The notes beneath the pieces are model-generated. The model worked only from the letters and a program-made list of their open reading frames with translations. It did no database searches and was not told the DNA's origin. A stretch of DNA of 64,000 nucleotides. Origin: Prosapia bicincta (lineage: Eukaryota > Arthropoda > Insecta > Hemiptera > Cercopidae). The stretch covers positions 234,652,369 to 234,716,368 of the forward strand of contig JBAIZL010000005.1 of NCBI GenBank assembly GCA_036971475.1. The letters run 5' to 3'. Numbering within the stretch: position 1 is the stretch's first letter; each line of letters starts with the position of its first letter. Positions 37,786 to 48,710 of the stretch are shown in pieces. Position numbers and translations under genes: made by a program.

Positions 37786-38336
37786 GTTTAAAAGAGAAGG
37801 AATGCTGCACATTTGTAATGAACTGATTCTTAGGCTTAAAATAGCTTAAAGAACTAGTGAGTTACCTTTACAGAGGTGTAATAAGTAGGACTTGTGAAGC
37901 ATGGAGATCATGAAGTGGTATATGGGATGTCCTGTATGGAAAATGTGGTTTAGATTTAGAATATGCTCAAAATGTTCAACAAGTTAAAAGACCTACAAGT
38001 GTAACAAATAATAAATAGCTAGAAGTGGAAAACCATCACAAATGACTAAAAAAACTGAAAAATAAATAAATACAACAAGAAAACTTAAATTCTTTCAATG
38101 AAGAGCCAATATAGTTTATAAAAATTTAATGATGTTCTTTTATTAAAAAAATACTTTTTAAAAACTGTAAAATAAATAAAAATAATAACAATAATATTTT
38201 TAAATTAACATTTTAGAAACTAAAGCAAAATTTTTACTTGGTTTGTTGCTTTATAGAAATAAACATTTTAAAAACAACAGATGTGTACATTATTCTATTA
38301 ATTTGTGTCTTTTCATATTTTTTTATTTATGTAGTC

Positions 38337-38500
38337 CATTACATTCGGTGAAACTTAATTAATCACTTTTACATTAGTTTATGACTTCCGAACTTTAAAT
38401 TTTGTAAATTTCTAAAAACTTGCTGTAAGTTTTTACAAATTTACAAAATTTAAAGTTCGGAAATCATAAACTAATGTAATAGTAATTAATTTTTAGATTT
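38337..38500. repeat. R1 repeat, inverted pair
   Basis: The left arm acattcggtgaaacttaatt and on to ttccgaactttaaattttgt is mirrored by acaaaatttaaagttcggaa and on to gtaattaattt. Both arms are the R1 PLE terminus seen at 9541 and 13831, here head to head. Confidence 0.8.
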
Positions 38501-39130
38501 GCAGAAATAATTTTCTAAGCATTTACCTATATGATAGTTTTGATTTTGACCAGGTTAGATGTTATGAGGTTGCAAATACTTGGATGATAGCATGAGGTAA
38601 TGCAAAAGTTTTTTTTTATATTATAGAGGAGCTCAATCAGAGATGTAATTAATTTTTGAATAAGGCTGCACTTGTGGCAGATGGTAAAATATGTGTTCTT
38701 TATCTCCTTGAAAATATACCAGATATAATAGAAATCTTATAACTTAATTTTTTTACAGGGGAAACGTGTCCTTGAAATGTCTTATTCTCAGTTTTTCTAA
38801 TGTAATTATTGCTTCTAGACAGTTTTTTAAGAAGCATATAACACAAAAACACTTATTAGTATAACTAGGTGATTGTTTCTCTTTTATACATAAAAGCCAT
38901 CTGTCTAGTGGAGAAGGTAAAACCATAGCTTAAAATATTTGTCAATGAAGTAAGAACATTTCAGTGAAATGATTTTTCGGTTTTCTGTTATTTAATATTA
39001 TAAAGTACTATAATAATATCTTGGTTCTAAATGTTAAAAATTAATGTTCTTTCAACATAAAATAAATGTAGTGTGTTTGTCCAGATCAATAAAATAATGG
39101 CATAATATGTTTTTTTAACACTTTTAATAG

Positions 39131-39285
39131 ATCCTTGTGAATTACCATTGTGTGAAGTCTCATTATCATGTGACAATCTACTGTGTGATGGCCATGGTCG
39201 ACCTCCGAATCCTGTATTGCTAATTCATATTTATTTACCAGAAGAAAATGTGTTTCTCAAATATGCTAAAACTGAAGTTATTGAG
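39131..39285 (+). CDS. INPP4: INPP4-family phosphatase, coding exon 4 (start of C2 domain)
   Basis: Residues 159-210, phase 1 in and phase 0 out (acceptor tttaatag, donor gag|gttaga). The translation DPCELPLCEVSLSCDNLLCD, then RPPNPVLLIHIYLP and KYAKTEVIE, has the C2 pattern seen in INPP4 proteins: E-x-S-L-x-C-x-x-L near the start and Y-x-K-T-E-V-I-E before the next strand. Joined to exon 5 it reads TEVIERSSNPSFLNTVSF, matching the family's T-E-(I/V)-I-E-x-x-x-N-P-x-F-L segment. C2 domains of this family bind membrane phospholipids, placing the enzyme at PtdIns(3,4)P2-containing membranes. Confidence 0.92.
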
Positions 39286-40455
39286 GTTAGAAATAGAAAT
39301 TAATTATATACAAATATTTATTATTTCAAATAATGATTACTTATTTATTTATTATTTATCTAAATATACTTAATATATTTTGGTGAAACTTTAGCAACAG
39401 TTAGAACTTGTAATAGATATTAAAAGATGTGTAGTAATAATGTTTTAGTAACACATTTGATACAATGAGCAATGTTTCTATAATTTATGCATGGGAGTTT
39501 TGTTATTTTTTTCTCTTTGGTTATCTGATCCCATTATTTAGCACATCAGCAGACGATTCTGACTTGAGAATCCAAGAACCTTTTGAATTTTACAGGTAAA
39601 CCGTAATGACCTCTGTACAGCTGCTATTGATCTGTTGCCACTCTTTACCACAGCAGCAGATGATTCAGCCTTGATAATCCAAATCACTAATCCTGTGGAG
39701 CTTGGCAGCTAAAAAGTTATTGCCTGTATTAAGTTGCTACACCTTCAATCTGCTAAACCTTTAAATATGCTAAAGCTGCTATTGTAAATTTGTTTAGTAC
39801 AGTTTATTTCACAATTTTTCCTGGTTTTTATACTGCTTCTTGTTAGTATTTTTTACAGAAAGCCCTGCAAAAACTTTGCTGTCTTCCTTCTTCTTGATAA
39901 GTTTAGATGATTCATTTGCTACAAATGAGCTTTCACTGTAGATTAAGGCTCTCTATCTGGCCATTATATCAGGTGTTTTGTTTTGGCTCAGTTCTATATA
40001 GCACATAATCTATTGCAGGTCCATTTTTCATTTTCCTCATCATACATAAATGAAGTTATGGAGTTATGTATAAAGTTATGGAATAAAGTTATATGGAGTT
40101 ATATAAATTGTCACATACTAGTTGTTAAAACGTACACTAATTGTCTTGGAAACATTAACTTACTCTTAAATCTCATTCTTTAACAATACTCATTCCATGA
40201 AACTAATAATGTACCGGCATGTCACTACCCCTTTCCTGCTAAAACTCACCCTTCGGAGGTCAATATGTGACTGTACTCAAATATAGGCAAAAAGTGTCTG
40301 GTTAGAATAGCTTTTGTTCCGTTAATCTGAATAAATAGAAGACAAATGAAGTATCAAGAGCACAGTGGTACAATATATTACAATGAAAATATTGAAAGAA
40401 CCCCAATACCATAGAAATAATCAAAAATAACAAATAAAACAAGTTAATTAAGATT

Positions 40456-40504
40456 AAACCCTTATGTACATTTTGATGACCATGTCATCATCATCAGAGT
40501 GTCT
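40456..40504 (-). ncRNA. Hammerhead-like motif, inverted partner copy
   Basis: The same fold on the minus strand: CUGAUGA (40497-40491), stem II UGAUGAC/GUCAUCA (7 bp) and AUGUACAU hairpin. Stem I is AGACACU with AGGGUUU and one mismatch. The G of GAAA is changed (CAAAA), so it is probably inactive. Comparing it with the partner suggests an ancestral GUCAUC-GAAA. Confidence 0.5.
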
Positions 40505-40585
40505 TATTACAAAATACAATCTAGCACACTAGAATGAATCATTCTAGTTTGTAACTTCTTGTGTGCTAGATTGTATTTTGTAATG

Positions 40586-40634
40586 AGACCCTCTGATGAT
40601 GATGACATGGTCATAGAAATGTACATAAGGGTTT
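40586..40634 (+). ncRNA. Hammerhead-ribozyme-like motif (best copy)
   Basis: Stem I is AGACCCU (40586-40592) with AGGGUUU (40628-40634), 7 bp with one G-U. CUGAUGA box at 40593-40599. Stem II is AUGAC/GUCAU (40602-40606 with 40610-40614) with an AUG loop. GAAA at 40616-40619. Stem III is a tiny AUG-UA-CAU hairpin (40619-40626). A at 40627 stands before the predicted cut. All parts occur in the order of a type I hammerhead with minimal stem III, the architecture known for Penelope-like retroelements. Two bases (UG) instead of none lie between the CUGAUGA box and the paired part of stem II, and one unpaired A lies on the other side. Cleavage is a prediction. Confidence 0.6.
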
Positions 40635-41939
40635 AATCTTAAGTAACTTGTTTTATTTGTTATTTTTGATTATTTTTGTGGTATTGGTATTGGGGTTCTT
40701 TCAATATTCCTCATCATGTTGAGATATTTTATTCTTTTCTGATACCAGTTACTTTCTACACTCTTGAGCTACAATCAAGGCTGGGTTTTAAAATATAGAT
40801 TCGTTGTTTTGTAAACAATGTTTTAATGACAAGTATAAATTTAATACAATGGTAAAGTTTTTGTACACTTTCATCTTGATATATTTGTCCATTGGAGAAA
40901 TATCATTCTCTGACTTTAAGATCAGCTTATATAGGTATTCTTGTTCAAATTATAGTAATTATTTATCTAGTTTAGTCATCTCACTATTCGAACAATGGAT
41001 AGACTAACAGATAAATGCTGTAAATACTTTTATTTAACCTAAACTAAGTACAGTATAATGTAGCTTAATATATAATAGTATTGACAATTTATAAAAATAT
41101 AAATTAAAAAAAACTATTCTTGGTTATATTTTCTGGTGCTGTCATCCCTGTTTTCCACTTTTAAAACATTTGAAAATAAATACTACTTGCCATTGTCCTA
41201 CAATATTTTTTTCTTTTATAGACTTTTCTGTTTTTTCTGGGGTTTCTCCACTTAACTTTCTCCATTTCTGCTTTTTTTTTGAATATTTTGCTTTCCTGGC
41301 CCTCGTGTTTTGTTTTCATTCATATCTTGACTAGCGCCTAACCTTTGTTTTTTTGACAACCATTTCTCATTCTTTATTATGCTGTCAATGCTATTTCTAA
41401 TAAACTAGCTTAAAGCAGCAAGAAGGGTTTGGCATCCCTCACAGTATCACAGCATAATGTTCACAACAACAGGAAATAATTCTAATATATATTACCACAT
41501 TTAGCACAGTACACTCTCACTCTCTCTCTCTCTCTCTCTCAGTTATTTTTAGGACTGGAAGGCACACCTTTATGAACTTGCTAGAGAGTATGTTATGTTC
41601 GTCCCGTAGTAGTAGAACAAAGATTAGTTTTATTTTTATTCTTCTAATTTTTTCTTTTAGTTGTTTCAATATGAAGACATTAGCAGGAATATTTAACTCC
41701 TTAATTACCCAAATAAAGACTAGATCTCTATCAGGTATGTTACATCGCACATGTGAGACACGATACTTCTATATTTCCCAGACCAAAGGGTTTGGGATTT
41801 TGGAGAATCTTACTCATTAATTACAATATTTTACATATCATTCATAATGATAACTGACCCATGTGACCTTATTGACTAATTGTATTATGAAAAATCTATC
41901 TATATATTTTATATATTTATATCTATATATCTAAATATA

Positions 41940-43660
41940 CAGTCAAACCTCTGTATAACGAAGTCGATTATCCAGAGAAAAAATTCGTTGTAGAGAGGTA
42001 TTTGTTATTGAGAGGTTGTGTTGTAAAGAATGCTCCCACCCCATCTTACGCATATCGCACTACCTTAAAGGGATACAGTATAATATCACAAGCGTAGTTA
42101 GTGTAATAGGCCAATGTTAATATAGGATAATGTTTTATAAAGTCTCAATTTGTTTGAAATTCAAGTTGATAAAAATGTTTAATTGATGTTTCTTCATTGT
42201 ATTAGATATCCACATTCAATATTTCTCATAGGCTCTACTCTGTATAGGCTATTATGATAAGTTATCTAATGCGTATGAAAACTTACTGGTAAATAAGTAC
42301 ACTCACCAATTCATTTTCAGGAAGCATGATTTGAACGTAGTGGAATTTAATCGAAGCAAACTCAGTAAGCCTTAATTTAGTAACTGTATTATTGATTAAC
42401 CGTATTACATTTGTTAACTGCCTATACTGATTTTATTTGAATACACACAATCTATCAGTATTTTATTTTTATATACACAATTCAATTTCAAACAACACAA
42501 ACTGTTTTATACACTACACAGACCGTATCCGGAGAAACAAATACTGTATTAAATTAAACATAAAATACTATGTGCAGTAATACAGTACTGTAAATACAGT
42601 AACTTCGTATAGGTACTTTTTAAATCGTTTCTAGTTTTCAAAATTTTACTTGAAAAAGTTAGTAATTTTCTGTTGCACTTTACGGCACGAATAAAAATAA
42701 GTAACTGAGCTAGCAACATTTGTGCCACGTGCTCCACAAAGCCATAGAGATCAATAATGTAAACGGAGACATAGATAATACATATCTCATGTCCGAGACT
42801 ATTTATAGCCGAGATTAGCTGACATTTGTTTACTACAACCTTATGTTGACACATTAGGTTTTCGGGCGTCCAAGCATTTTGTCAATGACTCATATTTACA
42901 ATAGTCTGTTCCCACCTCCAGTTGGTTTATTAACTCTAATAGGACAGTTATCGTTTATTCTTACGTTAGTTCAGAAAGCTTGGTTAATTTTTATAATCAT
43001 TGTTTTTACCGGATATTCTGCCGCGTTAAATGGTTCAAAATAAAAAAAAAACATTAAAATATTAAAGTTAAACCAAATTAAATCTGTTCATAAAACTTCC
43101 CGAATCATTGTTTCAGTTGAAGCACCAAAAGTTAACTTGGGATGGTCGGATTTAAAAACAACTCAGGCACAATGTTCTCCACACACTTTTAAAGCATTGA
43201 CGTAAAAATCAAACCTTTATACAGATATCGACACTAGAGAAGTTTCAATTAGCCTGGGAGTGAGCGTGCCGGTGAGCTCGCCGTATCTAAGGAAATAAGC
43301 TGGGAGCGTATCTGTAAGGAAACCCAGAGCGTGCCGGAACGCTAGCCGTGCTGAACGTGTTTACTGAACCAAACTATAACATGCAGTCAATTGCCGACAT
43401 GTGTTTCGCCTACCATTCTTGGTTTTGTTGACCTTCCTGCTGAAAATAAACAATTTCCTAGAAATGTCATTGTGAGCTGCCTATACAAGACTACATTTCT
43501 TCGGTTGAAATGGAAAAAAAACTTCGTTATTGAGAGGTCCGAAATTCGTTACATAGAGGTAAATAAGCAGTATAACTTCTAAAATGTCATGGGACAAGGT
43601 AAAAATTTGTTATATAGAGGATTTCGTTATCTGGAGGTTCGTTATATAGAGGTTCGACTG
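41940..43660. mobile_element. pogo-type element, 1.72 kb, non-autonomous
   Basis: The left end cagtcaaacctctgtataac and right end gttatatagaggttcgactg are inverted copies flanked by TA (41938-41939 and 43661-43662). Subterminal copies of the (c)gttatatagaggt type recur inside both ends (ttcgttgtagagaggtattt; ttcgttatctggaggttcgt). No transposase motif was found inside. The minus-strand ORF at 42549-42854 has no DDE features. TIR sequence and TA target resemble pogo/Tigger elements in vertebrate and insect genomes. Confidence 0.75.
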
Positions 43661-43962
43661 TATATGTTTGCGTTGAACATTTTGAAGCTTTTTCCAGATA
43701 CTTTCACTTTAGAATATGTAATACTTTTTAGAACTTATGCTTCCAAATACCTTTTACTAATTTCCATGCTTAAGTTTACTTATTTTTTTATTGATAAATT
43801 TTTCCATCTTTTTAATGTTTAACTTATCAATTGATTTAGTCTGTAAATGCTTTAATTTTTAAAAATTTGAATAGATAAAATACATTTTTTCGCCCACTAT
43901 TTATAATTAATATTTTATTGTATATTTATATATTGTGATAATTTTGCTTTAAATAATTTTAG

Positions 43963-44277
43963 AGAAGCAGCAATCCAAGCTTTCTTAATACTGTAAGCTT
44001 TCGTACAAGTGATGGATTAACGGCAGAATCAAAAGTGAGACTGACTGCGTATGATGTTAGAGAACCAGTGTCTCAGACAGCCACGCCATTAGGTAGTGCA
44101 TGTTTGCTGTTGGGAGCTCTACAAGAAGCAGAAAGGTTAAGGATACCATTAAAATCTGCGTCTGGGACAACTGTTGGGTTCCTTAGCCTGTTTGTGTGGT
44201 CACTAGAAAGAGAAGATCACAGCAATCCTAGTACTGAGTCAACACCTTGTAGAGCTGTACAAGTTGAAAAAAATGCT
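43963..44277 (+). CDS. INPP4: INPP4-family phosphatase, coding exon 5 (rest of C2 domain)
   Basis: Residues 211-315, the longest exon seen, 105 codons in phase 0. It runs RSSNPSFLNTVSFRTSDG, then VRLTAYDVREPVSQ, LGSACLLLGALQ and TTVGFLSLFVWSLE. The V-x-L-x-x-Y-D-V strand and the final G-F-L-S-L-F-V-W strand close a C2 fold. The acceptor is attttag (43962). The donor is less certain: I use gct|gtaggt at 44278 because phase 0 joins the next exon cleanly. Reading through gives only VGELYI before a stop. An alternative donor two codons or so later would break the frame or create a stop. The short Ser/Thr/Pro-rich end (HSNPSTESTP) is a linker. Confidence 0.9.
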
Positions 44278-45872
44278 GTAGGTGAACTTTATATCTAGTA
44301 AGAATAACAGTAAAAATTAGTACGCACATTTTTAGTTTCAGTTAATATCAGTGGTGCAGCAGTATTTTAAAAAAAGTTTAATAATAATAATAGTGCTAAC
44401 AATTTATAATAGTGGTATAGTTTATTAGAAATGTGGTTTACTTTGTCTCAATTGAAAGGGTACATAGTCTTATAAATTCAATGTTATAAAGGATATACCT
44501 GACGAGTAAAGTACAATTATAACAAAAATCAGGAAGTTATATTGCCACAGGTGTTGTCACTGTCTGTTTAACTTAAAGGGGATTAGCTTGTATGACTATT
44601 ATTCCCAGGGCCAATGTGCGGTTTGTTGGCTCCTGGGGCAAGATTTTGTCATGGGAAAACTCAATTCATTCACTTAACATTACACTTTTATAGAGCAGTC
44701 GGACATTGATGCGTATCATAACTATCCTCAATGGAGTTATTAAAAACGACTTTGAACGCCAGATGTTTTGGTTTGCTTTGAAGGCCAGTAGTCTATATGT
44801 TACATGAATCATCTGATGTTTTCATGAAAGAGCAGATTCTGTGCGAAGGCTCTGGATCTAAAAGAATTAGTATTGTGTCAAAGTGCAGAGTGATGCACTG
44901 AATCAGACCTATAGATGATTAGGTTATACAACTGTAATCTATTTGCCATATTACAAAATGAAGCATACAAATTCTGTTGGCTCCCCAAATTGTACCATTA
45001 CAAACTCTCAATATATTCAATATCTTCTTTTATCAAATCCTGAAATCAAAGTTGTGAGAAATCCATAAAGGTCTCTAATTAAATAATATCAAAAAATCTA
45101 ACTTTATCTGGTGTGAAGAATAAATTCATCTTCAGTAACAAATTAGACAGATTCACATACTTGCCTCTAACAGCAGTGTGCCATTTCAGCAGAGTGTATG
45201 TGTAATGTTAAACTGGGATATGTGAGGGTTAACAAAGCCCTCTTAGAAGTAGTTTGCACCCCTATGCCGGTACGATGCCACTTGTCATGGGATCCGATTT
45301 AGTATTCAAAATTAAGTATGAACTATTTCTTTAATGGAATGAACAATGGCAAACTGTGGATAGAAACAAACTGATGGAAATCAAGAAAACCATCCTATCA
45401 TATAAGTTTTCAATTTGTTTCAATCAGAGAGGAGGTAGTGGTTACTTGTTTTCACCCACTCTTTGATAACTCATAGATGGTTGATGCAAGACAAGGATCC
45501 ACCACTTTTCAGTTTTGTGGAGTTACCAGTAAATCTTAGAGAAACAAAAAAAGAGACCTGCAAGTAACATCCACCAGGGACAATTGTAGAACATGTGTCT
45601 GGTTATTTCCTTTACCCTGACATAGTTTTATGGAGGAAAGTATCTTTATAAGACTATTTTTAAGCAACATAAAAATGAAACAACAAAATAAATACTTCTG
45701 ATACTATGCAACAACATATATAGTTTATTTAATGAAACAATCGTACAAATTCAGTATGACATTTTTTTAATACAATTTATGAAGAATATAATTTTTTCCT
45801 TGACCTGCTTTTGTAAAATCAAATATTATAAATAAAATAAATTTACTTATCATCCACTTGAATATGTTTAAG
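44278..45872 (+). other. INPP4 intron 5, possible LINE tail
   Basis: At about 45330-45560 the translation GMNNGKLWIETNKLMEIKKT, then ILSYKF, loosely fits the segment before RNase H repeats at the end of jockey-like LINE proteins (W-x-x-x-x-N-K-L-x-x-I-K). It is broken by stops and not firm. The rest is unassigned. Confidence 0.3.
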
Positions 45873-46075
45873 GTTTATTGCCACAGAAGAACTAAGTCAT
45901 TGCCTCCAAGACTTGGTACAAAATTGAGGTTGCCCCATCAAGGACAGTTGCGTTTACTCTTTGCAAATGCAGACGTACACACTTACAGGTTCCATTCAGG
46001 CCTTGGTGGTGATATCAGTGTTCATGAAGTTATGGCAGAGAGCAGACTCTGTTTCCAGTTTCCTCAACAACTACT
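45873..46075 (+). CDS. INPP4: INPP4-family phosphatase, coding exon 6 (conserved middle region)
   Basis: Residues 316-382, phase 0 in and phase 2 out (donor ct|gtaag). The translation ends RFHSGLGGDISVHEVMAESR, then LCFQFPQQLL. This matches the INPP4 family block with Y-R-F near the start and a E-x-M-A-E-S-x-L-x-(F/L) core. The acceptor is taken at tttaag before 45873, preceded by a fairly weak pyrimidine tract. A second AG at ccacag would need a phase-2 donor from exon 5, and the best candidate there creates a stop. The 5' edge of this exon is therefore the least certain boundary in the model. Confidence 0.9.
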
Positions 46076-46763
46076 GTAAGTTTAACTTAAGTTGCTAAGT
46101 TTGAAGAAATAAGAAAGATTTTTATAAACAATTAATAAATGTAGATACTATGATTACAGTAGATACTAAATGACTACTACAGGATTATGACAGTTTAGAC
46201 AAGATACATGACATTGTTAGGAAATTTATCTGAGAGAATACTCTTATGCTATTAATTTTTACTGATTACATGCTAAGTGAAAGTTTTCTTGAAATTCTCT
46301 TCAAAATTTTTATCCATTGCTATCCAAGGAGAATATAGTAAGTAGCATTTGAAATTAAAAACAATTTTAACAGTTTTAATGTGTACTATTTACATACCTT
46401 TCTTACATGGAAGCAATTTAGTCCAAACTACCTATCATTTGGCTTTTTCTCTCAGATCAGATTTGTCTTATGTGTTTGCTTTAATATTACCTATAATTCA
46501 CAATAATTTTCAGATTCCTCAAAGGATATAATAGTGTTCACAATCAACAATGGTTATAATTTGGTTTCTGTTATAATAATATAGTATTCCCTAACTTATC
46601 ATTACCCCATAATAATTATTCAGTTCTAGCTGCTTAGACAGAAATCCCACTTCCAATGGTTATTTTTGCATTTAACCTGTTTAAAAATGGTTATTTTTGG
46701 AACAAATATTTTACAGATACCTGTCCTAGTGTTGTTTTATGTTAAATTTTTGTTGTGTTACAG

Positions 46764-46924
46764 AGGTATTTGGATACAAGAAGAAAAAGAATTATTGCAG
46801 GAAGTAGCAGGAATGGGAGAGTTAGTGGAGCCTTGGCACTCCCGTCAAGTTCAGTTGTTGGACAGGCACTTGCATCTTTTACATTTGTATTCACAAGCAA
46901 AGGAAAACTTGGATATGCACAAAG
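46764..46924 (+). CDS. INPP4: INPP4-family phosphatase, coding exon 7
   Basis: Residues 383-436, phase 2 in and phase 1 out (acceptor gtgttacag, donor aaag|gtagat). It completes the Leu codon begun in exon 6 to read QQLLGIWIQEEKELLQEV, then GELVEPWHSRQVQLLDRH and LYSQAKENLDMHK. Human INPP4A has a similar stretch with acidic EE, GEL-x-x-x-W and a long helix ending in a YQENL-like motif. The helix-rich middle region links the C2 domain to the catalytic part. A deleted mariner element (47078-47886) sits only about 150 bp downstream in the next intron. Confidence 0.92.
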
Positions 46925-47077
46925 GTAGATTTAGAATATTTTATAAACATTTTTTTTTTTTAAATTTAGTGTTGTCTATCAATGTGCTATATTTTTGAGT
47001 AATATGTTTTTGCTTTTGAAATTTGTTTCCCAATTCTTAAAATAAATGCACAATTCTCAAATCATTATAGGAAAATA

Positions 47078-47886
47078 CGAGGGTTGTCCAAAAATTAAAA
47101 CCGTTTGAATTTTACCACCGCACCTGTGAAATATTCCGCTAGGTGGCAGCACTACCTTGTAGCTTCGCCTCTCCCCTCTAAAATAAGGCGTTGCGCACAT
47201 CTGTACCTTTATTAGTGTGTCCTTGGCAGTCGTTAGCGATGGATGTCCCAGTACCTAATCCCGCCAGTTGTGAAGTTCGCTCCGTCATCCGATTCTTTCA
47301 TGTGGAAAAATTGCGCCCTGTCGATATTTATCAACTTATGAAGGCCATTTACGGCAATGTAATGAATGAACCCAATGTCAGGAAGTGGTGTACAGAGTTT
47401 TCAAGTGGCAGAACCAACGTCCATGATGAGAAGGGTGGGGGAGGAAATCATCCTTCGACAAAGCTTTGTTGTTGAAAATTGAAGAAAAACTTCAAGAAAA
47501 TCATCGTCTGACAATCCGAGATCTTGCCGAAATGATACCTGAAGTCAGTAAATCAACAATTCAAACAATTTTGACAGAAAAATTAGGTTACCAAAAAGTG
47601 TGTGCTCGTTAGGTGCCAAAAATGTTGACCGAAGTTCACAAAGAAAATCGCGTGGAAAGTGCCCAGAAGGTTTTGGATCGTTTCAACAGGGAGGGGGAGG
47701 AGTTTTTGGACTCAATTGTGACTGGCGATGAAACATAGACATACCACCACACACCTGAGTCCAAACAGCAATCCATGACATGGCGTCACTCCACATCACC
47801 TCGCGTCAAAAAATACTTTTCTTGTTAAAATAAAATTTTCCTGCTTCTTAAAATGAAAACGGTCTTTAATGTTTGGACAACCCTTG
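47078..47886 (+). mobile_element. mariner transposon, internally deleted, intact ends
   Basis: 809 bp with inverted ends cgagggttgtccaaaaatta and the mirror of taatgtttggacaacccttg, flanked by TA (47076-47077, 47887-47888). The transposase starts at 47239 with MDVPVPNPASCEVRSVIRFF and has the helix-turn-helix part (VRKWCTEFSSGRTNVHDE). It is then frameshifted at about 47445 but goes on as LTIRDLAEMIPEVSKSTIQT. After DSIVTGDET, the first catalytic aspartate block, a stop replaces the W codon. The frame then skips from the SMTWRHS segment to a tail, so the second and third catalytic blocks are lost. A full mariner is about 1.3 kb, hence about 0.5 kb is deleted. Confidence 0.9.
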
Positions 47887-48666
47887 TACCTTATTCACTT
47901 TTTTTATTACTTTAAGTTGAACTCAGCTTTAAATTAAAAATATTGATTTGATTTTTATTGATTCTTTAGGTCAAACATAACTGTATATACATGTTCTTGT
48001 TGTCTGTGATGGGTAGATGTGAGCATGTCTTCTCGCTTAGCAGATTTGTGAAGATTCGAAGCAAAAATTGACGTTATATAAAAAATAATTAACATAGAAA
48101 TATTCTGGACCAACAAAGCAATGTGTTAACTTAAATAATTTTAGTCAATCACCTAAATTACTAAGTAAATAATACAATATCTATTCATATTTTGGTATAA
48201 ACTATTAAAGAGTGTAAAGCTTTCTATAATTTAATTGTAAACCAGTTTTAATTTTAAAAATGTCAAATGTCCTTGAACTCGTTTAATTAAAAAAAAAGAC
48301 CAAACCCATAAATATAAAAACTTTCTTAGTGTATTAGGTTTTTTAGATCTTTTTTTCTGTTTTTAGTCATTTGTTATAATTCTTCAGATGTTTATTCCAG
48401 GTTTTATTATTTTTTCTGTGTAATTGAAGACAAATATCATTTCATCAAATTGGTTTAAAAACGTTTTTTACAGACCTAGGCCTAAATTTGATTCGTGATA
48501 TTGTAGAACATTTGTTGTACTTGCTATAAGTTATTAATTCTTATATTAATTATAACATGGTTTTTAAAAAGATTGATGTTATTAGTTTCATTATTGTTTC
48601 ATATGATACTAATTATGGTATTAAATTGTATTAATTGTATTTTATATTAAATATTAATTATTATTG

Positions 48667-48669
<3 letters not shown>

Positions 48670-48707
<38 letters not shown>
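48670..48707. repeat. (TA)n microsatellite
   Basis: TA run joined directly to the PLE end tgaagttaatatattactat. Confidence 0.95.

Positions 48708-48710
<3 letters not shown>

Larger units (their letters stand above)
40388..40708. repeat. 320-bp fold-back of two Penelope-like ends, each with a hammerhead-like motif
   Basis: Arms of about 150 bp (40388 to about 40537, and about 40548-40708) are inverted and about 93-95 percent alike. They run from aatattgaaagaaccccaat outwards to the matching attggggttctttcaatatt. The centre has cactagaatgaatcattcta. Each arm carries a hammerhead-like fold on opposite strands. Confidence 0.88.
39286..43962 (+). other. INPP4 intron 4, overview
   Basis: It holds the 40388-40708 fold-back and the 41940-43660 element. 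A diverged near-direct repeat occurs at about 39548-39580 and 39655-39690 (cagcagacgattct... against cagcagatgattca...). A CT run lies at 41519-41540. The remaining sequence (39700-40380, 40710-41930) has only short ORFs without domains. Confidence 0.5.
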
